Assembly: GCA_947631805.1 (NCBI GenBank)
Contig: CANRNA010000019.1
Coordinates: forward strand, 1-14,944
Origin: an uncultured Oscillospiraceae bacterium
GTDB taxonomy: Bacteria > Bacillota > Clostridia > Oscillospirales > Oscillospiraceae
Length of the DNA: 14,944 bases
Reading direction: 5' to 3'
A program made the position numbers and the translations under genes. The notes beneath the pieces were generated by a model. It ran no database searches and was not told where the DNA came from. It saw nothing but the letters and a program-made list of their open reading frames with translations. Below are positions 6,731 through 13,100 of this stretch, piece by piece (position 1 is the first letter of the stretch; each line of letters begins with the position of its first letter).

Positions 6731-7852
6731 ATGGCTGAGAATTTCAACAGCGCGGATATCGGCGCGTTCAAGGACGTATGGGTCTTCTGTGAGCAGCGCC
6801 AGGGCAGGATGATGCCCACCACCTTCGAGCTCGTAAGCGAGGGGAGAAAGCTGGCCGACGAGCTGGGCGTGAAGCTGTGCGGCATACTGCTGGGCGACGG
6901 CGTGGACGGCATCGCCCCGGAGCTGGGGGGCTACGGCGCCGACAAGGTGTATGTTTACAACAGTCCGCTTCTGAAAGATTACACCACCGACGCCTATACC
7001 AAGGTCGTCGTGGACGCGGTCCGGGACCTGAAGCCCGAGATACTGCTGTTCGGCGCGTCCAACATCGGCCGGGACCTGGCGCCCCGGTGCGCCGCGAGGC
7101 TCCACACCGGCCTGTGCGCCGACTGCACTCACCTGGACGTGGACCTGAACGGCTACATTGAATTTCTGCGCACCGGCTCCTCGCTGGACGTGGACAACAC
7201 CAGCTTTGAGAGCAAGCAGTTCGACGTGAACACCAACCTGAAAATGACCCGTCCCGCCTTCGGCGGCCACCTGATGGCCACCATCGTCTGCCCCCGCTTC
7301 CGCCCCGCCATGGCCACGGTCCGGCCCGGCGTCATGAAGCGCGGCGCTTACGACGAGGCAAAGGCCAAGACTGTGGAGCTCATCCACCCCGCCTTTGAGC
7401 TATCTGCCGCGGACGTGAAGACCGAGGTCCTGGACGTGGTGAAGGCCGCCAAGAAGCTGGTGGACCTGATCGGCGCGGACTATATCGTGTCCGTGGGCCG
7501 TGGCATCGCCAAGGACGTGGAGGGCGGCATCAGGCTGGCCGAAGAGCTGGCCGCGGAGCTGGGGGGCGTAGTGGGCTCCTCCCGCGCCGTGGTGGACGCG
7601 GGGTGGCTCTCCGCCGACCACCAGGTGGGCCAGACCGGCAAGACCGTCCATCCCAAGGTCTACATCGCCCTGGGTATATCCGGGGCCATCCAGCACAAGG
7701 CCGGGATGCAGGACTCCGAGTGCATCATCGCCGTGAACAAGAACGACGGCGCCCCCATTTTTGAGATAGCGGATTACGGCATCTGCGGAGACCTGTTCAA
7801 GGTGGTGCCCGAGCTCATAGCGTCCGTAAAGGCCGCCAAGGCCGCAAAATAA
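6731..7852 (+). CDS. etfA: Electron transfer flavoprotein subunit alpha
   Basis: This is the alpha subunit of the Etf heterodimer and binds the FAD that passes electrons to the acyl-CoA dehydrogenase. Of 373 residues, about 10-200 form the N-terminal ETF fold (DVWVFCEQRQGRMMPTTFEL at 15-34) and about 230-365 form the C-terminal FAD domain. That domain carries SVGRGIAKD (254-262), GSSRAVVDAGW (282-292) and the FAD signature KVYIALGISGAIQH (309-322). No N-terminal ferredoxin domain is present, unlike some bifurcating homologues. AAGGAG lies nine bases before the ATG. It is the last gene of the rightward metabolic operon, with a strong terminator about 50 bases after the stop. Confidence 0.95.
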   Translation: MAENFNSADIGAFKDVWVFCEQRQGRMMPTTFELVSEGRKLADELGVKLCGILLGDGVDGIAPELGGYGADKVYVYNSPLLKDYTTDAYTKVVVDAVRDLKPEILLFGASNIGRDLAPRCAARLHTGLCADCTHLDVDLNGYIEFLRTGSSLDVDNTSFESKQFDVNTNLKMTRPAFGGHLMATIVCPRFRPAMATVRPGVMKRGAYDEAKAKTVELIHPAFELSAADVKTEVLDVVKAAKKLVDLIGADYIVSVGRGIAKDVEGGIRLAEELAAELGGVVGSSRAVVDAGWLSADHQVGQTGKTVHPKVYIALGISGAIQHKAGMQDSECIIAVNKNDGAPIFEIADYGICGDLFKVVPELIASVKAAKAAK

Positions 7853-7904
7853 GCGTTTTTTAGCCTCCTGCACTGACGCCGGTATCCCCGGCGGCCGGGC
7901 CCGT

Positions 7905-7950
7905 GCCCCGCGCAGCTCCCGCAACCGGCTGCGCGGGGCGGGTTTTATTC
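7905..7950 (+). terminator. Rho-independent terminator after etfA
   Basis: GCCCCGCGCAGC and GCTGCGCGGGGC form a perfect 12-bp stem with an 11-base loop, followed by GGGTTTTATTC. It closes the CoA-transferase/acd/etf operon. No clear promoter lies between it and the transporter 20 bases on, so the transporter may depend on read-through. Confidence 0.85.
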
Positions 7951-7966
7951 TGGATATGAGGTATGA

Positions 7967-9211
7967 ATGATGAAGAAAACGAATCGTTGGTTTTATGCCG
8001 CCGTGGGCGTGGCGGTGCTGCTGTGCGCCGGGATGGTCTATGCCTGGAGCGTGCTGTCCGGGCCCATCGCCCAGGAGTTTCCCCAGTGGACGGCGGCCCA
8101 GCTCTCCCTGACCTTTACCCTGGTGATGATACTGTTCTGCGTGGGCTGCATGGCCGGGGGGTTCCTGTCGGCCAGGGTGAGCGCCAAGGTATACCTGTGG
8201 GTGTCGGCGGGGCTGTTTCTGGCGGGCTTTGCCCTGGCCAGCCGCATACAGACCCTCGCGGGCCTCTATCTGAGCTTCGGCGGGCTGTGCGGCTTCGGCT
8301 CGGGCCTGGCCTACAGCGCCGTCATGGGCACGGTGGGCAAGTGGTTCCCGGACAAGCAGGGGCTCATCTCCGGGGTGCTGCTGATGGGCTTCGGTATCAG
8401 CAGCTTTCTCATCGGCAAGGTCTATCAGGCCTGCACTCCCGAGACCGTGGGGGCCTGGCGGCATTCCTTCCTGGTGCTGGGCATCGTCACCGCCGCCGTG
8501 CTGGCCCTGTGCGGCTTTTTCATGGAAAAGCCCGGCGCGGGGTTCGTCCCGCCCGCCACGGCAGGAAAGAAGAAGAGTTATGTAAACCACGTCGCCATGG
8601 AAACGCCCACCTCTCTGATGGTGCGGCGTCCGGCCTTTTGGCTGTACTACCTTTGGGCCGTGCTGCTGAGCGCCGCTGGCCTGGCCTTGGTCAGCCAGGC
8701 CAGCGGTATCGCCAGAGAGGTGGGCAGGGAGGTGTCGCCCGGCGTCATCGCCACGGTGGTGGGGCTGATCTCCGTCTTCAACGGCATCGGCCGGGTCATC
8801 ATGGGCGGCCTGTTTGATAAGGTGGGCCGCAGCGCCACCATGCAGATCGTGAACGGCCTGTTCATCCTGACAGGCGCGGTCCTGACAGCGGCGCTGAAGA
8901 CCGGCAGCTTTGCCGTGCTGGTGGCGGGCTTTGTGCTGGGCGGCCTGGCCTATGGCGGCGTGACCCCCACCAATTCCGCCTTCGTCAGCTCCTATTACGG
9001 CATGCAAAATTATCCCCAGAACTTTTCCATCGTCAACACCAATTTGATCGTCGCCTCCTTCGGCAGCACCATCGCCGGGGCCCTGTATGACGCGTCGAAG
9101 TCCTATATGATGATTTATCTTATGATATGCGCCCTGGCCGTGGGCGGCATCGCCGCCTCCGCCGCCATCACCCGCTGCGACAAGCGCATGCTGGCGAAAA
9201 AGGAAGGATGA
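7967..9211 (+). CDS. MFS transporter, oxalate/formate antiporter-like (OFA) family
   Basis: This 414-residue cytoplasmic-membrane carrier has about twelve hydrophobic segments in two groups of six and a hydrophilic central loop near residues 190-218. The GMVYAWSVLSGPI stretch in helix 1 (22-34) and YYGMQNYPQNFSIVNTN near 344-360 are typical of the OFA family, whose members move small carboxylates such as oxalate, formate and other monocarboxylates. GGLFDKVGR near 282-290 is the MFS loop motif in the second half. The start is ATG 7967 or 7970; TGAGGT upstream fits the second slightly better (8 versus 5 bases from GAGG). It directly follows the 2-hydroxyacyl-CoA operon, so uptake of the 2-hydroxy acid or export/antiport of the reduced acid is a reasonable inference, though a terminator separates them. 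Substrate is unproven. Confidence 0.9.
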   Translation: MMKKTNRWFYAAVGVAVLLCAGMVYAWSVLSGPIAQEFPQWTAAQLSLTFTLVMILFCVGCMAGGFLSARVSAKVYLWVSAGLFLAGFALASRIQTLAGLYLSFGGLCGFGSGLAYSAVMGTVGKWFPDKQGLISGVLLMGFGISSFLIGKVYQACTPETVGAWRHSFLVLGIVTAAVLALCGFFMEKPGAGFVPPATAGKKKSYVNHVAMETPTSLMVRRPAFWLYYLWAVLLSAAGLALVSQASGIAREVGREVSPGVIATVVGLISVFNGIGRVIMGGLFDKVGRSATMQIVNGLFILTGAVLTAALKTGSFAVLVAGFVLGGLAYGGVTPTNSAFVSSYYGMQNYPQNFSIVNTNLIVASFGSTIAGALYDASKSYMMIYLMICALAVGGIAASAAITRCDKRMLAKKEG

Positions 9212-9213
9212 TC

Positions 9214-9246
9214 ATGATTGACGTGATCGGTATGGGAATTGGCTAG
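9214..9246 (+). pseudogene. Ten-codon open frame MIDVIGMGIG, possible gene remnant
   Basis: An ATG three bases past the transporter stop, preceded by AAGGAAGG, opens MIDVIGMGIG and then TAG. The sequence resembles the first strand and glycine turn of tetrapyrrole methyltransferase-type (CbiE/CobL-like, MI-VVGxGPG) proteins. A hairpin follows immediately and no continuation is visible in any frame. It may be a leftover of a lost downstream gene, or chance. Confidence 0.3.
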
Positions 9247-9250
9247 AAGA

Positions 9251-9271
9251 GGCGCGGCGTTATGCCGCGCC
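9251..9271. terminator. GC-rich hairpin after the transporter gene
   Basis: GGCGCGGC and GCCGCGCC pair perfectly (8 bp) around GTTAT. The following sequence CGTCATAATAT has no T-run, so it is at best a weak terminator or an mRNA 3' stabiliser for the transporter. Confidence 0.5.
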
Positions 9272-9335
9272 CGTCATAATATACGCTCGAGGAGCGCTTC
9301 GGTTCATTTTTCCGTCTCCGGGTGACAAAAACAGA

Positions 9336-9365
9336 CAGGAGGCCCCAAATTTTTGAGGCCTCCTG
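9336..9365 (-). terminator. Hairpin, terminator-like on the minus strand
   Basis: CAGGAGGCC and GGCCTCCTG form a 9-bp stem with a 12-base loop. Read leftward it is followed after a few bases by TGTTTTTG, the usual U-rich tail; read rightward only A-rich sequence follows. It could end leftward transcripts from the small-RNA promoter near 9541. Confidence 0.45.
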
Positions 9366-9375
9366 AAAAAATATC

Positions 9376-9404
9376 TTGCACTTTAAACAATACGACGGTA
9401 TAAT
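9376..9404 (+). promoter_or_regulatory. Candidate rightward promoter with perfect -10
   Basis: TTGCAC (9376-9381), a 17-base spacer and a perfect TATAAT (9399-9404) predict a start near 9411. It is the only clear promoter upstream of the wall-binding protein gene at 9744, which would then have a leader of about 330 bases containing a terminator-like hairpin. Confidence 0.5.
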
Positions 9405-9420
9405 AAGCTCACGAGGTAAA

Positions 9421-9506
9421 CCAAAAAAGGCAGGGCGTGAAGTGCTGCAACACCGCACGCCCTTATGCAGGAGTGTACGCCTCCCACACAGCAGGAAAAC
9501 TGCGCC
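9421..9506 (-). ncRNA. Candidate small RNA, about 85 nt
   Basis: On the minus strand a TTGTAA...TATAAT promoter (9541-9513) predicts a start near 9506. The transcript would end at a rho-independent terminator whose stem (GGGCGTG with CACGCCC, plus an inner GTG/CAC) is at 9463-9432, with a run of six U at 9428-9423. No open frame fits inside. It is fully antisense to any transcript from the opposing promoter at 9376-9404. A block GTACACTCCTGCATAAG resembles GTACATGTCTTACATCAG in the plus-strand RNA at 12775-12886, so it may be an antitoxin-type RNA whose toxin is lost. This is a pattern-based prediction. Confidence 0.45.
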
Positions 9507-9512
9507 GACCTC

Positions 9513-9541
9513 ATTATAACCGCTTGCCCTCTGTTTTACAA
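9513..9541 (-). promoter_or_regulatory. Leftward promoter of the candidate small RNA
   Basis: Read leftward: TTGTAA (9541-9536, 4/6), a 17-base spacer, then a perfect TATAAT (9518-9513). Confidence 0.55.
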
Positions 9542-9603
9542 GATTCCCCCTTGGAAAAACAGCGGAAGAGCGGCTGATGAGGCGTTGTTGTCTCCATTTT
9601 TTG

Positions 9604-9640
9604 CGGTGTAGGGTCTAGGCCCTGCGCCGATTTTTGTTTG
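9604..9640 (+). terminator. Terminator-like hairpin upstream of the wall-binding protein gene
   Basis: CGGTGTAGGG pairs with CCCTGCGCCG over ten positions (two G-U pairs), with a six-base loop and ATTTTTGTTTG following. It would stop transcripts from the promoter at 9376-9404 before the gene at 9744, either ending a short RNA or acting as an attenuator. Confidence 0.6.
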
Positions 9641-9641
9641 C

Positions 9642-9699
9642 CTCAGCGGGAAAACGGGGAGGGGCGGGACAGCGTCCCGTCCCTCTTCGGCCCACTGAG
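9642..9699. repeat. Long imperfect palindrome
   Basis: The centre, GAGGGGCGGGAC/GTCCCGTCCCTC (9659-9685), is a 12-bp stem (one G-U) with a three-base loop. It is enclosed by CTCAGCGGG and CCCACTGAG at the outer ends. It looks like an intergenic palindromic element rather than a terminator, since no T-run follows. Whether it is repeated elsewhere in the genome cannot be seen. Confidence 0.45.
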
Positions 9700-9704
9700 A
9701 GAGC

Positions 9705-9731
9705 AAAAAAGCCGTCGGAGACGGCAAAAAA
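9705..9731. terminator. A-flanked hairpin just 5' of the ribosome site
   Basis: GCCGTC-GGA-GACGGC (9711-9725) is flanked by six A on each side. Read leftward it is a small rho-independent terminator with a six-U tail. Read rightward it is a leader hairpin ending nine bases before AGGAGG of the following gene, where it could affect translation. Confidence 0.45.
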
Positions 9732-9743
9732 TTAGGAGGCAGC

Positions 9744-12650
9744 ATGATGAAAAAGCGCGTTTTGAGCCTGCTCCTGGCGCTGGTGATGGTCCTGGGCCTG
9801 GGGGCCCCGGCCATGGCCGACGAGGGGAGCGGGACGGTAGAAGAGGCCCTCACCGGGGCCGAAGAGCTCGTTGACCAGGGGGAGGAGACCCCGGCGCCTG
9901 CGGCGTCGGAGGAGCCTGCCGACGGAGCGGAGGAGACCACGGCGCCTGCGGCGTCGGAGGAACCTGCTGACGAGGGGGAAGGGACCCCGGCGCCTGTGGC
10001 GTCCGAGGAGCCCGTTGACGAGGGGGAGCCGACGCCTATAGAGGCGGACGGCGTCGCGCCCGTCGCCGACACCCCCGCCCCGGAGGAACAGGGAGAGAAG
10101 GTGATACTGCATCTTGCGGGAGAGACTTCGGCATTCCAGAGAGCTTACATGGTAGCTACCGGCGTAGAAGGACCTCCTCCTTCTGTGGATGACGGCTCGG
10201 AACTTGTGCCAGGCGCTTGGGTGCATATTGATCTTGAAGGTGAATACCAGCTGAGTGTTGAAAATGGCAGGCTCGAGAAAAGTCTCTATTACTGTAGCGG
10301 GAGGACTGGCGAGTTGCATCATCGCTATCAACTCATTGTGCCGCAAAGCGGGACCATGACCGTTACTATTTCTAAGAGCGAAGAGGAACCGCCCAGGGTC
10401 ATCCCTGTGCAGTATGAGGGGGAGACAGGGCAGGTAGCCAATTTGGAAAATGCGCAGTATACTCTTCCCGGAAATTTATATTCAGGAGAGTGTCTTCGTG
10501 TGGAAGTCAATAAGGGCTTTGTTGTGACGGCGGTCGAAGGCGGGACATTTAATGTTGGTGAAAACGAGGAGAAAGAGACTACAAATGTCTATCGCATATA
10601 TGCGGATGAAAACGCCGCTGTCGTCAAGGTGACCATCGGCGCGGCAAAGCAGATCAAAGTGAACATTGAGGGCGACGGCCAGGTCCAGCGTATGGATGGG
10701 ACGGTCCTCCAGTCCGGCGAGATGGTCGATGAAGACACGCTGTTGAAGCTTCCCAGCAAGAAGCAATATACAGTCACGGTGTCTGACGGTATTCAGATTT
10801 GGGAGAATTCAAGGGACGGAGTTCCTTATGAGACCATTGTGGTTACTGACAGTGACGGGGACGGGGAGATAACCATCACCATCACGGAAGCGGCCACGTT
10901 CACGCTCCATGTCCTGGGAGCGGCGGACAAGGCTGTATTCACAGACGAGTACGGAGAGGTCGTTTCCGACGGCTCGCAGATCAGTGAAAATGCGCGGTTG
11001 TTCAACGTGGAGCCTCAGCCAGGGTACACGGTGTATGCGGCAGGCTCTGACCAGTGCGAGTTGAGGACCGAAGGAGGAAAAACAGTAGAAACGATTTATC
11101 ATGCAGACAAGGGCGACATCACGGTGACGGTCATAGAAGCACCGGTTAATGTTATCATAGAAGGACAGAAGTATTATCAGGTCGGCTGGAGTTTAGCTTC
11201 AGGTCAGGGTATACTGATGGGTGCTTCTACTTCCAAAGGCTTCACTTGCAGCAGCGGGCCTGTACCCGCCGGAGCTACCATTTGGGTAAAAGTCGAACCT
11301 GGGTATGGCGTGGAGGTCAAAAACGGGGCGAACATAGATCAGCGATATTGGGATGATTCTTATTTCGGTGAAATAGGAAGGTACTACAAGATCCTTTGCC
11401 CGGCCAGCGGCACAGTGACGATAACCCCCGTGACAATGGCGCAGGGAGAGGAACGCATGGTCCCGGTGGAATTCGACGACCCGGAGGGGAAGATACATTC
11501 CGGATGTAAGGGCTATAATCACTACTATTCCTATATACCGGAGTCTGCAGGAGCCGATTATTCCAATGATTTGAATGATGTGGATATAGCGCAGGGATAT
11601 GAGCCGCTAGTCACCGGTGGCACGGTGGCGCAGAGCAGTGAGAGCAGAGCCCCGGCGGAAGGCTATGTCCGGTACTTTATTACCGTGGACGCCAGCGCGG
11701 AGAAGGTGGTCGTCTCTGTCCGGGCCAAGACGCCCGCCACCCCCGAGCCGACTGATACCCCGGAACCGGAGCCGACCGATACGCCGGAACCCGAACCGGA
11801 GCCTGAGGTGACGCCCACCCCGGAACCCTCCCCGGAGGTCACGCCCACCCCGGTGCCCTCTCCGGAAGTGACCCCGGAGCCCAGCCCCGAGCCCACGCCG
11901 GAGCCTGTGACCCCTGACGCCCCCGCCTCCGGGGACGGCTGGAGCCAGAACGAGAACGGCGACTGGTTCTTCTTTGAGGACGGCCAGAGCGTGACCGAAA
12001 GCTGGGTGAATGACGGCGGCCAGTGGTATTACTCTGACGCAAACGGCAAGGCCCTGGTGGGTCTCCAGGCGATAGAGGGGGACGGGACCTATTACTTCAA
12101 CCCTGTCCACGACGGCACCTACGGCGCGGCCCTGTCCGGCTGGCAGGAGGTGAACGGCTCTTGGTACTACTTCAATGAGAAGCATGACGGCTCCTACGGC
12201 AAGATGGAGACCGGCTGGATATACCAGGGCGGCGACTGGTACTACACCGACACGACTACCGGCGCCATGGATACCGGTTGGCTGGACGTGGGCGGCCAGA
12301 CCTTCTACATGGAGCCTACGGGAAGGGATGCCGGTGTCCTCCAGTCCGGCTGGCAGAAGGTGGAGGACAAGTGGTATTACTTCAATGAGAAGCACGACGG
12401 CTCCTTCGGAGCCATGGAGCGGGACAGCTGGGTCCACAGCGCCGCCTCCGGCCTGTGGTACTACGTGGACCAGGACGGGGTGATGCTCACGGGCCTGCAG
12501 GAGATAGACGGCGAGCTGTATTACCTCAACCCCGAGGACGGGGCGACCGTCGGGGCCGTGCTGGTGGGTCGGCACGAGATAGACGGCGTGTGGTATGAGT
12601 TCAACGAAAAACATGATGGGACCTATGGTGCCTGCACCTGGCACGGCTGA
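9744..12650 (+). CDS. Secreted modular protein with C-terminal cell-wall (choline-type) binding repeats
   Basis: The protein is 968 residues. Residues 1-26 are a signal peptide (MMKKRVLSLLLALVMVLGLG, cleavage after APAMA). Residues 47-110 are three to four 16-residue acidic Ala/Pro repeats (TPAPAASEEPADxG type). Residues ~118-661 form about six diverged modules of 80-95 residues, many ending in VTVTI-like strands, with no recognised domain. Residues ~663-729 are a Pro/Glu/Thr linker. Residues ~732-968 are aromatic repeats such as GSWYYFNEKHDGSYG and DKWYYFNEKHDGSFG, the CW_binding/choline-binding family that anchors proteins non-covalently to wall polymers. No catalytic domain or LPXTG motif is seen. 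It is probably a surface adhesin or scaffold. AGGAGG lies four bases from ATG 9744 and seven from ATG 9747, so the second Met may be the true start. The module region looks less GC-rich than the flanks. Confidence 0.88.
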   Translation: MMKKRVLSLLLALVMVLGLGAPAMADEGSGTVEEALTGAEELVDQGEETPAPAASEEPADGAEETTAPAASEEPADEGEGTPAPVASEEPVDEGEPTPIEADGVAPVADTPAPEEQGEKVILHLAGETSAFQRAYMVATGVEGPPPSVDDGSELVPGAWVHIDLEGEYQLSVENGRLEKSLYYCSGRTGELHHRYQLIVPQSGTMTVTISKSEEEPPRVIPVQYEGETGQVANLENAQYTLPGNLYSGECLRVEVNKGFVVTAVEGGTFNVGENEEKETTNVYRIYADENAAVVKVTIGAAKQIKVNIEGDGQVQRMDGTVLQSGEMVDEDTLLKLPSKKQYTVTVSDGIQIWENSRDGVPYETIVVTDSDGDGEITITITEAATFTLHVLGAADKAVFTDEYGEVVSDGSQISENARLFNVEPQPGYTVYAAGSDQCELRTEGGKTVETIYHADKGDITVTVIEAPVNVIIEGQKYYQVGWSLASGQGILMGASTSKGFTCSSGPVPAGATIWVKVEPGYGVEVKNGANIDQRYWDDSYFGEIGRYYKILCPASGTVTITPVTMAQGEERMVPVEFDDPEGKIHSGCKGYNHYYSYIPESAGADYSNDLNDVDIAQGYEPLVTGGTVAQSSESRAPAEGYVRYFITVDASAEKVVVSVRAKTPATPEPTDTPEPEPTDTPEPEPEPEVTPTPEPSPEVTPTPVPSPEVTPEPSPEPTPEPVTPDAPASGDGWSQNENGDWFFFEDGQSVTESWVNDGGQWYYSDANGKALVGLQAIEGDGTYYFNPVHDGTYGAALSGWQEVNGSWYYFNEKHDGSYGKMETGWIYQGGDWYYTDTTTGAMDTGWLDVGGQTFYMEPTGRDAGVLQSGWQKVEDKWYYFNEKHDGSFGAMERDSWVHSAASGLWYYVDQDGVMLTGLQEIDGELYYLNPEDGATVGAVLVGRHEIDGVWYEFNEKHDGTYGACTWHG
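9882..10025 (+). repeat. Three tandem 48-bp repeats inside the wall-binding protein gene
   Basis: Copies at 9882-9929, 9930-9977 and 9978-10025 each encode a 16-residue unit of the form E-E/G-T-P/T-A-P-x-A-S-E-E-P-x-D-x-x, followed by a degenerate partial copy. The first two differ at only a few bases, so the array is recent and likely variable in length. Confidence 0.8.
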
Positions 12651-12671
12651 GGCCCGACGCATGACAGATAC

Positions 12672-12721
12672 GCAATAGCATAAACCACACCGCACACGGG
12701 AACAGCCCCGTGTGCGGTGTG
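12672..12721 (+). terminator. Strong hairpin after the wall-binding protein gene
   Basis: CACACCGCACACGGG and CCCGTGTGCGGTGTG form a perfect 15-bp stem with a six-base loop (12686-12721), preceded by GCAATAGCATAAA. The T-run is poor (AATTGAGAAGTGTTTTG), yet the stem and position mark it as the likely end of the upstream transcript. A related copy is at 13125-13180. Confidence 0.65.
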
Positions 12722-12739
12722 AATTGAGAAGTGTTTTGC

Positions 12740-12768
12740 TTGACAAGAGGAATGCGGGGAAGTATAAT
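12740..12768 (+). promoter_or_regulatory. Consensus sigma-A promoter with no downstream protein gene
   Basis: Perfect TTGACA (12740-12745), exactly 17 bases, perfect TATAAT (12763-12768). It is the best promoter in the window, yet no plausible plus-strand protein follows, pointing to an RNA product starting near 12775. Confidence 0.88.
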
Positions 12769-12774
12769 AAGGGT

Positions 12775-12886
12775 GTGGAAACCCTTTAGACGGTGCCACA
12801 AGTACATGTCTTACATCAGCGGGGCCTTGCAGCCCCAACAAAACGTGAGCCATCTGGTTGTAGCAGACGGCTCACTTCCCTTTTCT
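12775..12886 (+). ncRNA. Candidate antitoxin-type small RNA (~110 nt)
   Basis: It runs from the consensus promoter to a terminator at 12845-12886. Internal hairpins include GGGGCC-TTGCA-GCCCC-type pairing near 12819-12836. Its 3' end is antisense to the end of the small membrane-peptide frame on the minus strand. This is the arrangement known for Bacillus type I systems such as txpA/RatA and bsrG/SR4, where the RNA antitoxin overlaps the toxin mRNA 3' end. Confidence 0.6.
12845..12886. terminator. Shared bidirectional terminator of the small-RNA/peptide pair
   Basis: GTGAGCC-A-TCTG and CAGA-C-GGCTCAC make an 11-bp stem with one mismatch and a seven-base loop. Rightward it is followed by TTCCCTTTTCT, leftward by GTTTTGTT. 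The peptide's TGA stop lies within the stem. Confidence 0.7.
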
Positions 12887-12979
12887 ATCATGAAGATAGA
12901 GCAGGAGGGACACGATGCTGGCGAGGGAGCCAAGAGCTCCCAGCGCCTGGAGCAAAGCGACCACAGTGATATGTACCAC
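12872..12979 (-). CDS. Small holin-like membrane peptide, type I toxin-like; start codon apparently lost
   Basis: The frame is open leftward from a GTG at 12979 to TGA at 12874-12872. It encodes one hydrophobic segment (VVALLQALGALGSLASIVSL and onwards) and ends in the charged tail LHDRKGK, like Fst/TxpA/BsrG holin-like toxins. Aligning with BsrG/TxpA (MTVYESLM, MSTYESLM), the residue where Met is expected is ATC at 12970-12968. That position is nine bases after AAAGGGGG, ideal spacing, whereas the GTG at 12979 abuts the ribosome site and the GTG at 12964 is distant. The peptide is therefore either started from a non-standard codon, from GTG 12964 (30 residues), or is inactivated. A TATAAT at 13106-13101 on the minus strand gives a ~115-base leader with a CCCGCGA/TCGCGGG stem. 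Confidence 0.5.
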   Translation of the reverse strand: MVHITVVALLQALGALGSLASIVSLLLYLHDRKGK

Positions 12980-13100
12980 CCCCTTTGGGAAAGAACTCTC
13001 CCGCGAGGGCTGCATACACGCCTCCATTCCGCTCTCGCGGGATGTTGGCACCGTCTATTTCCCGTCACCGTATAAGGAACGGCGGGTTTCCACAAAATTG

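Noticed and set aside
4572..9007. Long minus-strand frames (4572-6191, 5869-6912, 6704-7387, 7400-9007)
   Set aside because: Composition is biased (Gly/His/Leu/Ala) with no motifs. They are complementary to the acyl-CoA dehydrogenase, etf and transporter genes.
9243..9458. Minus-strand 71-residue frame in the intergenic region
   Set aside because: No ribosome site or recognisable sequence; it runs through two hairpins and the small-RNA terminator.
9536..10072. Minus-strand Ser/Ala/Gly-rich frame of 178 residues
   Set aside because: It is the reverse of the 48-bp tandem repeats and the signal peptide region; low complexity and no ribosome site.
11607..12746. Minus-strand frame of 379 residues opposite the wall-binding repeats
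   Set aside because: It is an antisense shadow; the plus-strand repeats are clearly the coded sequence.
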